NCBI RefSeq assembly: GCF_002726155.1
Contig: NZ_PBSH01000004.1
Coordinates: forward strand, 80,713 to 144,712
Direction: 5' to 3'
DNA from: Alcanivorax sp.
GTDB lineage: Bacteria > Pseudomonadota > Gammaproteobacteria > Pseudomonadales > Alcanivoracaceae
DNA: 64,000 nucleotides
How positions within the stretch are numbered: position 1 is the stretch's first letter; every line of letters starts with the position of its first letter. The notes under the pieces were generated by a model. That model did not search any database, was not told the DNA's origin, and saw only the letters and a list, made by a program, of their open reading frames with translations. Position numbers and translations under genes: made by a program. Positions 57,615 to 64,000 of the stretch are shown piece after piece.

Positions 57615-57643
57615 TTTATACCAACGGGTATCAGGGGCGTCAA
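57615..57643 (-). promoter_or_regulatory. Sigma-70 promoter of hupB
   Basis: On the minus strand TTGACG (57643-57638), a 17-base spacer and TATAAA (57620-57615) match the consensus at five of six positions in each box, 72 bases upstream of the hupB ATG. Confidence 0.75.
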
Positions 57644-57728
57644 GAAAGGAGAAGCACGATCTCACCCAAGTTAAAACAATTGAAAAACCATACAGATCAA
57701 CAATTTAAAAAGGTTTAAATGTGATCCG

Positions 57729-60125
57729 TTAATGTGTACTAGGACGTTTGCTACCTTCCTGGTTTTTCTCTTCTGCCAGCGCTAAATCCTCTTCCAGCTC
57801 CGCTTCGGAAAGCGGATTTGGTTGATGAGTCAGTGCCACATCAAGTACCTGGTCAATCCATTTTACTGGTCGAATGTCCAAGGACGCCTTGATATTGTCG
57901 GGGATCTCCTTGAGGTCCCTCTCATTTTCTTCCGGAATCAATACCGTCTTGATTCCGCCGCGATGGGCAGCCAACAGCTTTTCCTTAAGGCCGCCAATCG
58001 GCAGCACCTGCCCACGCAGGGTAATTTCACCGGTCATGGCCACATCCGCACGCACCGGAATACCGGTCAACACAGACACCATGGCCGTACACATACCTAC
58101 GCCGGCACTGGGCCCATCTTTCGGGGTTGCCCCTTCCGGCACATGCATGTGCAGGTCGTTTCGATCCAGGGCCCGGCGGCGAATGCCCAGGGTCCCTGCA
58201 CGGCTTTTCACTACCGTCCACGCAGCCTGGATAGATTCCTGCATTACATCACCCAGAGAGCCGGTAGAAATCACCCGCCCTTTGCCCGGCGTGGAAACAC
58301 TTTCAATCGTGAGCAGCTCACCGCCCACAGAAGTCCATGCAAGGCCGGTTACCTGACCGATCTGATCCTGCTCTTCAGCACGACCAAAGCTGAACTTGCG
58401 CACACCGAGATAATGCTCGACCAGCTCTTCACTCATGGTGACCGTTTTCGTTTCACCAGTGAGCAAATGTTCTTTTACCACCTTGCGGCAAATTTTGCTG
58501 ATTTCGCGCTCCAGCCCACGCACGCCAGCCTCTCGGCTGTAATGGCGAACGATGTACCGTAACACGGCTTCATCAAATAACAGCTCATCTTTTTTCAAGC
58601 CGTTGTTTTTGATTTGCTTGGGGATCAGGTACTGCAGCGCAATATTAACCTTCTCTTCCTCGGTATAACCGGGAAGACGGATTACTTCCATGCGGTCCAG
58701 CAATGGCGCCGGAATATTCATGGAATTGGATGTGCAAATGAACAGGGTTTCGGACAGGTTATAGTCCACTTCCAGGTAATGATCGCTGAACGTATCGTTC
58801 TGTTCCGGGTCCAGCACTTCCAGCAGTGCAGACGCAGGATCACCCCGGTTATCCATGCCCATTTTGTCGACTTCATCGAACAAAAACAGCGGGTTACGGA
58901 CGCCCACCTTGGACAGTTTCTGGATAACCTTACCCGGCAAGGAGCCGATATAAGTCCGGCGATGACCGCGTATTTCCGCCTCATCACGGACACCACCCAA
59001 CGCCATGCGAACGAACTTGCGATTGGTGGCGCTGGCGATGGATTGCCCCAATGAGGTCTTGCCTACCCCTGGCGGTCCAACCAGACACAACACCGGCCCT
59101 TTCACCTTGCCGACCCGACTCTGTACGGCCAAAAATTCCAGCACGCGATCTTTTACGTCTTCCAGACCGTAGTGATCCCGGTCCAGTACTTCCTTGGCGT
59201 AATTCAGATCATGACGTACCCGGCTGCGCTTTTTCCACGGCACCGAGGTCATCCAATCCAGATAGCCGCGCACAACCGTGGCTTCCGCCGACATGGGGGA
59301 CATCATCTTGAGCTTGTTCAGCTCTGCCTGAGCCTTGTCACGGGCCTCTTTGGGCATGCCCGCGCCGTCGATTTTCTTTTCCAGATCGTCCAGGTCATTA
59401 CCGCTGTCTTCCAGATCACCCAGCTCTTTCTGGATGGCTTTCATCTGTTCGTTCAGATAATACTCGCGCTGGCTTTTCTCCATCTGCTTTTTCACCCGGC
59501 CACGAATGCGCTTTTCCACTTTCAGCACATCAATGTCGGATTCCATCAGCGCGATCAGGTGTTCCACACGCTCGCGCACGTCCACCATTTCCAGCACGTC
59601 CTGCTTCTCTTCCAGCTTGAGCTGCAGGTGCGCGGCAATGGTGTCGGCCAAGCGGCTGACTTCGTCGATGGAAGAAACGGAGCCGGTCACTTCCGGCGCC
59701 ACTTTCTTGGAGAGTTTGACGTAATCCTCGAACTGACCCTGCAGGGAGCGAGACAGCGCATCCTGCTCGCTTTCGTCCGGGAGCCCTTCTTCCAGCTCGC
59801 GTACATCAGCAACAGCGCCTTCTTCACCAAATTCAGCCTTGGCCACATGGGCACGCTGACCGCCTTCGACCAGCACCTTCACGGTACCGTCCGGCAGCTT
59901 GAGCAATTGCAGGATGGTTGAAATCGTGCCGACCCGGTAGATATCGTCTACACCCGGATCGTCGTCGGAGGCATTACGCTGGGCGACCAGCATGATCTGC
60001 TTGTCAGCTGCCATGGCAGCTTCAAGAGCCGCAATGGACTTTTCCCGGCCGACAAACAGCGGGATAACCATGTGCGGGTACACCACTACATCACGTAGCG
60101 GTAAAAGCGGAATATCTTTCAGCAC
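57729..60125 (-). CDS. lon: ATP-dependent protease Lon (housekeeping copy)
   Basis: Lon degrades misfolded proteins and short-lived regulators. The 798-residue protein has the LON N-terminal domain (DIPLLPLRDVVVYPHMVIPL), a coiled linker, AAA+ with Walker A GPPGVGKTSLGQS (about residue 350) and LFDEVDKMG, and the protease domain with Ser in KDGPSAGVGMCTAMVS (about 675) and Lys in LKEKLLAAHRGG. Its position between clpX and hupB marks it as the main Lon. The 55-base gap to clpX suggests shared or nearby promoters. Confidence 0.97.
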   Translation of the reverse strand: MLKDIPLLPLRDVVVYPHMVIPLFVGREKSIAALEAAMAADKQIMLVAQRNASDDDPGVDDIYRVGTISTILQLLKLPDGTVKVLVEGGQRAHVAKAEFGEEGAVADVRELEEGLPDESEQDALSRSLQGQFEDYVKLSKKVAPEVTGSVSSIDEVSRLADTIAAHLQLKLEEKQDVLEMVDVRERVEHLIALMESDIDVLKVEKRIRGRVKKQMEKSQREYYLNEQMKAIQKELGDLEDSGNDLDDLEKKIDGAGMPKEARDKAQAELNKLKMMSPMSAEATVVRGYLDWMTSVPWKKRSRVRHDLNYAKEVLDRDHYGLEDVKDRVLEFLAVQSRVGKVKGPVLCLVGPPGVGKTSLGQSIASATNRKFVRMALGGVRDEAEIRGHRRTYIGSLPGKVIQKLSKVGVRNPLFLFDEVDKMGMDNRGDPASALLEVLDPEQNDTFSDHYLEVDYNLSETLFICTSNSMNIPAPLLDRMEVIRLPGYTEEEKVNIALQYLIPKQIKNNGLKKDELLFDEAVLRYIVRHYSREAGVRGLEREISKICRKVVKEHLLTGETKTVTMSEELVEHYLGVRKFSFGRAEEQDQIGQVTGLAWTSVGGELLTIESVSTPGKGRVISTGSLGDVMQESIQAAWTVVKSRAGTLGIRRRALDRNDLHMHVPEGATPKDGPSAGVGMCTAMVSVLTGIPVRADVAMTGEITLRGQVLPIGGLKEKLLAAHRGGIKTVLIPEENERDLKEIPDNIKASLDIRPVKWIDQVLDVALTHQPNPLSEAELEEDLALAEEKNQEGSKRPSTH

Positions 60126-60180
60126 GTATTGCCTCTATGACTTAGGTGTAAGCAGGACAGACCCGGACCATGCCCGGATC

Positions 60181-61461
60181 TCAATCCGGTGCCACCTTGG
60201 AAGACTGCTCGTTGTTTTCGTAAATCAACAACGGTTCGGATTCACCCTTGATGGTCGGGCTATCAATCACCACCTTGGCCACGCTATCCATGGACGGCAC
60301 CTGGTACATGGTATCGAGCAATACGCCCTCGAGGATCGAGCGCAAGCCGCGAGCGCCGGTCTTGCGTACCATGGCCTTGTTGGCAATCGCACGCAGAGCA
60401 TCGTCGCGGAAATCCAGCTCCACCCCCTCCATTTCAAACAGACGCGCATATTGCTTGGTCAGCGCATTGCGCGGTTCGGTGAGAATCTGGATCAGCGCTT
60501 CTTCGCTCAGCTCTTCCAGCGTCGCGATCACTGGCAAACGCCCAATGAACTCGGGAATCAGGCCATACTTGACCAGATCTTCCGGCTCCACATCGACCAA
60601 CAGCTCGCCCAGATTGCGGGCATTGTCCTTGCTCTTCACCTCGGCGGAGAAACCAATGCCGCCCTTCTCGGAGCGCTCACGGATCACCTTGTCGAGACCG
60701 GCAAAGGCACCGCCACAGATAAACAGCATGTTGGAGGTGTCTACCTGCAGGAATTCCTGTTGCGGATGCTTGCGGCCACCCTGAGGGGGCACAGACGCCA
60801 CGGTGCCTTCGATCAACTTCAACAGTGCCTGCTGCACGCCTTCACCGCTCACGTCACGAGTGATGGAGGGGTTGTCGGACTTGCGGGAAATCTTGTCGAT
60901 TTCATCAATATAAACAATGCCGCGCTGGGCCTTGTCCACATCGTAGTCACATTTCTGCAGCAGTTTCTGGATAATGTTTTCCACGTCCTCACCGACATAA
61001 CCGGCTTCGGTGAGCGTGGTGGCATCAGCGATGGTGAACGGTACATTGAGCAGACGCGCCAAGGTCTCGGCCAGCAGGGTCTTACCGCTACCGGTAGGCC
61101 CAATAAGCAAAATATTGCTTTTTCCGAGCTCAACTTCGTCACGGCCTTTGCCGCCGCTACGCAAACGCTTGTAGTGGTTGTACACCGCCACAGCCAGCAC
61201 CTTCTTGGCGCGCTCCTGGCCGATCACGTACTCATCAAGGGTGTCCTTGATCTCGTTCGGCTTGGGCAGGCGCTCGCCAGCCGTATCGCTGGTGTCTTCC
61301 TGCACTTCCTCGCGGATAATGTCGTTACACAGATCCACGCATTCGTCGCAGATAAAGACCGAGGGCCCCGCAATCAGTTTGCGGACCTCATGCTGGCTTT
61401 TGCCGCAGAAGGAGCAATACAGCAGTTTGCCGTCGTCGCCCTTGCCAGTGGAATCGGTCAT
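60181..61461 (-). CDS. clpX: ClpX, unfoldase of the ClpXP protease
   Basis: ClpX unfolds substrates with ATP and feeds them to ClpP. The 426-residue protein has the N-terminal zinc-binding domain ([12 protein letters not shown] and [10 protein letters not shown], four Cys), Walker [17 protein letters not shown], Walker [12 protein letters not shown] and the pore and sensor regions. The IGF-type ClpP-docking loop is at [10 protein letters not shown]. It is 118 bases after clpP on the same strand. Confidence 0.97.
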   Translation of the reverse strand: MTDSTGKGDDGKLLYCSFCGKSQHEVRKLIAGPSVFICDECVDLCNDIIREEVQEDTSDTAGERLPKPNEIKDTLDEYVIGQERAKKVLAVAVYNHYKRLRSGGKGRDEVELGKSNILLIGPTGSGKTLLAETLARLLNVPFTIADATTLTEAGYVGEDVENIIQKLLQKCDYDVDKAQRGIVYIDEIDKISRKSDNPSITRDVSGEGVQQALLKLIEGTVASVPPQGGRKHPQQEFLQVDTSNMLFICGGAFAGLDKVIRERSEKGGIGFSAEVKSKDNARNLGELLVDVEPEDLVKYGLIPEFIGRLPVIATLEELSEEALIQILTEPRNALTKQYARLFEMEGVELDFRDDALRAIANKAMVRKTGARGLRSILEGVLLDTMYQVPSMDSVAKVVIDSPTIKGESEPLLIYENNEQSSKVAPD

Positions 61462-61579
61462 CGAATTGCCTCTAAACCTGTGTATTTGCTTTGAAGATGC
61501 AGGGTAGCCCGGTGTTTTTCAAGCCCGCCGGGCCGCTCTGCCGTTCCGTTAGGACACTTTTTGTACGAACAGGCCCTAT

Positions 61580-62236
61580 TTAAACAGGACGTTGGCTCAA
61601 CACCGCGTCAATGATGCCGTATTCCTTCGCTTCGTCGGCACTCATGAAGTTGTCACGGTCGGTGTCTTTTTCCAGCTGCTCGATGGGCTGGCCGGTATGG
61701 TGAGCCAGCAAGCTGTTGAGCTGCCCTTTGATTTTCAGGATTTCCTTGGCATGAATTTCAATGTCTGACGCCTGGCCCTGAAAGCCACCCAGCGGCTGGT
61801 GGATCATCACCCGTGCATTGGGCAGTGCAAAACGTTTGCCGGTGGCCCCGGCGGTAAGCAGGAAGGCCCCCATGCTGGCCGCCTGGCCTACACACATGGT
61901 GGACACATCCGGCTTGATGAACTGCATAGTGTCGTAGATGGACATGCCAGCGGTAACCGAGCCACCCGGGCTGTTGATGTACAGGTGGATATCCTTGTCC
62001 GGGTTCTCGGACTCAAGGAACAGCATCTGTGCCACGATCAGGTTGGCCATGTGATCTTCCACCTGGCCAATCATGAAGATCACCCGCTCTTTCAGAAGAC
62101 GGGAGTAGATATCGAAAGAACGTTCCCCACGGGCGGTCTGCTCGATAACGACCGGTACCAGCCCCAGATTCGTCGGATCCTTGATCAGCTGGCTCATTTC
62201 CGGAGTAAGCGAGTTAATACGGCTCAAGTCGATCAT
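61580..62236 (-). CDS. clpP: ClpP serine protease subunit
   Basis: ClpP forms the proteolytic barrel used by ClpX and ClpA. The 218-residue protein shows the Ser nucleophile in [11 protein letters not shown] (S121), His in [11 protein letters not shown] (H146) and Asp in [10 protein letters not shown] (D195), in line with Escherichia coli numbering after its propeptide. [21 protein letters not shown] is the mature N-terminal region. The ATG at 62236 has GAAGGA upstream; a longer upstream frame is not conserved. It is 286 bases downstream of tig. Confidence 0.96.
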   Translation of the reverse strand: MIDLSRINSLTPEMSQLIKDPTNLGLVPVVIEQTARGERSFDIYSRLLKERVIFMIGQVEDHMANLIVAQMLFLESENPDKDIHLYINSPGGSVTAGMSIYDTMQFIKPDVSTMCVGQAASMGAFLLTAGATGKRFALPNARVMIHQPLGGFQGQASDIEIHAKEILKIKGQLNSLLAHHTGQPIEQLEKDTDRDNFMSADEAKEYGIIDAVLSQRPV

Positions 62237-62472
62237 GTAGCGCTTTCCTTCTCGTCGATCGTCCGTGGACGTTCTCAACTGTTTATTGATGCCGGAGGTC
62301 AACAACCGGCATGTACCTAGCGTTGTCTTGGGGGCCAGAAGGCCGGAATACAAGGCAAGCAAGGCGAATAGGTCTTCAGGCATCTTATGACGGCACTTGG
62401 GGGGCGTCTATAAAAGTGGGCGGGAGAGGGGTTCAAGTGCACAATTCTTGCGCAAATTGCACATAAATAACG

Positions 62473-62500
62473 CAAAACGGGGCCCGAAGGCCCCGTTTTG
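62473..62500 (-). terminator. Terminator after tig
   Basis: CAAAACGGGGCC, loop CGAA, GGCCCCGTTTTG: a perfect 12-bp stem with a tetraloop, 22 bases beyond the tig stop. It is in the gap before clpP (62237-62522), so clpP needs its own promoter or read-through. The rest of the gap shows nothing definite. Confidence 0.85.
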
Positions 62501-62522
62501 AAGGTCAAACCGAAGGATTAAA

Positions 62523-63836
62523 TCAGCCTTCCGCTTGCTCGCGCGGCTTCACTGCGTCCTGGTAAGGCATGGCTTTTTCTTCCACCTTGGCGCTTTCCAG
62601 CACCAGGTCGACCACCTGCTCTTCAAGGACTGCGCCTTCAATCTGCTGCAGCTGCTGCGGATTGCTGTAGACCCAGCTCACCACTTCTTCCGGTTTTTCG
62701 TACTGCTCGGCAATCTCTTCAACGCGGGCTTTTACCTTGTCGGCATCTGCCTTGATTTCGTTCTTGTCGAGGATGGCACGCACCACCAGACCCAGACGCA
62801 CAGAGCGCTCGGCCTGCTCTTTGAACAGGTCATCCGGCAGGATGGAAGGATCAAACTGCTGGCCACCACCAAACTGCTGCATCATCTGCTGACGCATGCG
62901 CTGGATTTCCTGGGTGACCAGAGCTGCCGGCAGATCAAACTCATGCAGGTTCACCAACCCGTCCATGGCCTGCTCTTTCACCTTGCTGGTGATGGCATTC
63001 TTGAGCTCACGCTCCATGTTCTTGCGCACTTCAGCCTTGAACTTGGTTTCATCACCATCGTCCACACCAAAGCCTTTCATGAACTCGGCGTCCACTTCCG
63101 GCAGCGCCTTGCCTTCTACCTTGTTCACCTTGATCTGGAACACGACTGACTGACCTTTAAGCTCTTCAGACTGATAGTCTTCCGGGAAAGTCACGTCGAT
63201 TTCTTTTTCGTCACCGGCTTTCATGCCAACGATGCCGTCTTCAAAGCCCGGGATCATCTGACCAGAGCCCAGCTCCAGGTTCTGACCTTCGGCGGTGCCG
63301 CCTTCGAACGCTTCACCGTCTTTCAGGCCTTTAAAGTCGATGTTAACGCGGTCGCCGGTTTCGCTGGCACGGTCTACATCGGCAAACTCCGCACGTTGCT
63401 GGCGCAGGGTTTCGATCATGGTGTCCACGTCGGCATCGGTCACGTCGGACTGGGGCTTTTCCACTTCGATGGTATCGAACGCGGCCAGTTCAACCTCCGG
63501 GTACACCTCGAAGGTGGCCACGAATTCCAGATCCTTGCCGGCTTCGTTGGTCTTGGCTTCGAAACCAGGCATGCCTGCGGGCTGCAGTTTTTCCTGCTCC
63601 ACCGCCTCGATGAAGGCTTCACGCATGACGTCAGCCAGCACTTCGTTACGCACGGCCCCGCCAAAGCGACGCTTCACTTCACGCATGGGCACTTTACCCG
63701 GGCGGAAACCGTCCAGACGGATGGTTTTCTGGGCTTCCTGCAGCTTGCCTTCTACTGCCACATCCACTTTTTCCGCGGGTACACCCACCGTCACACGGCG
63801 CTCAAGACCTGAAGTCGTTTCAACAGAAACCTGCAT
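62523..63836 (-). CDS. tig: Trigger factor
   Basis: Trigger factor binds the ribosome exit tunnel and shields new chains. The 437-residue protein has the ribosome-docking motif GFRPGKVP (residues 43-50), an FKBP-type isomerase domain (GDRVNIDFKGLKDGEAFEGG and GQMIPGFEDGIVGMKAGDEK) and a long helical C-terminal chaperone domain. It ends in an acidic/polar tail. A candidate promoter with a perfect TATAAT lies about 80 bases upstream. Confidence 0.97.
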   Translation of the reverse strand: MQVSVETTSGLERRVTVGVPAEKVDVAVEGKLQEAQKTIRLDGFRPGKVPMREVKRRFGGAVRNEVLADVMREAFIEAVEQEKLQPAGMPGFEAKTNEAGKDLEFVATFEVYPEVELAAFDTIEVEKPQSDVTDADVDTMIETLRQQRAEFADVDRASETGDRVNIDFKGLKDGEAFEGGTAEGQNLELGSGQMIPGFEDGIVGMKAGDEKEIDVTFPEDYQSEELKGQSVVFQIKVNKVEGKALPEVDAEFMKGFGVDDGDETKFKAEVRKNMERELKNAITSKVKEQAMDGLVNLHEFDLPAALVTQEIQRMRQQMMQQFGGGQQFDPSILPDDLFKEQAERSVRLGLVVRAILDKNEIKADADKVKARVEEIAEQYEKPEEVVSWVYSNPQQLQQIEGAVLEEQVVDLVLESAKVEEKAMPYQDAVKPREQAEG

Positions 63837-63912
63837 AACATCCTCTTTAAAAAAGACTTTTATCTCTGCCCGCCGCCGAAATAACGCGAAGACGGCCTAA
63901 TGAAGGGCGCAG

Positions 63913-63941
63913 ATTATAATCAAAGGGAGCTTCGCTGCCTA
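63913..63941 (-). promoter_or_regulatory. Candidate sigma-70 promoter for tig
   Basis: On the minus strand TAGGCA (63941-63936), a 17-base spacer and TATAAT (63918-63913). The -10 box is a perfect match; the -35 matches at four of six. A CTACAG-N5-CTGTAG palindrome (63939-63955) overlaps the -35 side. Confidence 0.5.
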
Positions 63942-64000
63942 CAGTCTGCCTGTAGCGCAGCTCCTGAAGCTCATACGAAAAAGCCTCCGGGGATCTATCC

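Noticed and set aside
59992..61494. 500-residue open frame antisense to clpX
   Set aside because: It lies wholly over clpX and the lon start, with a His/Gln-rich low-quality composition typical of shadow frames.

Overview
The window is a gap-poor stretch of chromosome from a free-living gammaproteobacterium, moderately GC-rich. Gene content and order point to the Pseudomonadales/Oceanospirillales border, most likely Alcanivorax or a close relative. The reasons are pseudomonad-type genes (ThrH, an AlgP-like lysine/alanine-rich protein, a 548-residue CysI paired with DUF934, the two-binding-protein npp/yej transporter) beside a fil-type surface locus best known from Acinetobacter. The genus is an inference. 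There is no prophage, transposase, integrase or CRISPR array. The block gloB / methyltransferase-rnhA-dnaQ / mltD / npp-yej / fabI / ppiD / tRNA-Asp / hupB / lon / clpX / clpP / tig (about 42.2-63.8 kb) follows, as I recall it, the order in Pseudomonas aeruginosa.

Layout. 1-5.2 kb, minus strand: a five-gene locus matching Acinetobacter filA-filE (DUF6160 secreted protein, C39 peptidase, two outer-membrane proteins, lipoprotein cut by the window edge). A strong terminator sits behind filA, and a cluster of GTTAC motifs lies upstream. 5.5-9.6 kb: pabB, thrH, cysB and a cytosolic 5'-nucleotidase. 9.9-13.8 kb: an AlgP-like protein, a PilZ protein overlapping an unknown gene, DUF3108, DUF2489 and a small membrane protein. 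13.8-16.8 kb: methionine-salvage operon mtnA-mtnB-mtnD-mtnC. 16.8-23.9 kb: rlmG, tRNA-Pro(CGG), a PEBP-like protein, thpR, an EamA exporter, a lipase-like lipoprotein, an ABC1/UbiB kinase and a methyltransferase. 23.9-30.7 kb: a second Lon, an RluA-family pseudouridine synthase, a tiny SET protein, a second ABC1/UbiB kinase, an M48 lipoprotein protease and nfuA. 31.0-38.4 kb: DUF2970, cysI-DUF934, zntB, an acuI-type reductase, sohB, a membrane protein and nudC. 38.4-42.1 kb: an orphan protein resembling the N-terminus of ChpA, then nhaB. 42.2-54.1 kb: dnaQ, rnhA, a methyltransferase, gloB, mltD and the complete npp/yej peptide transporter. 54.2-63.8 kb: fabI, then ppiD, tRNA-Asp, hupB, lon, clpX, clpP and tig on the minus strand.

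Themes. Sulfur metabolism recurs (cysB, cysI-DUF934, mtnABDC). Protein quality control is dense: two Lon proteases, ClpXP, trigger factor, PpiD, SohB, an M48 protease and FilB. Envelope genes are also well represented (fil, mltD, npp/yej). The least understood parts are the fil locus with its upstream repeats, the unknown gene overlapping PilZ at 10.7-11.7 kb, and the orphan ChpA-like protein.
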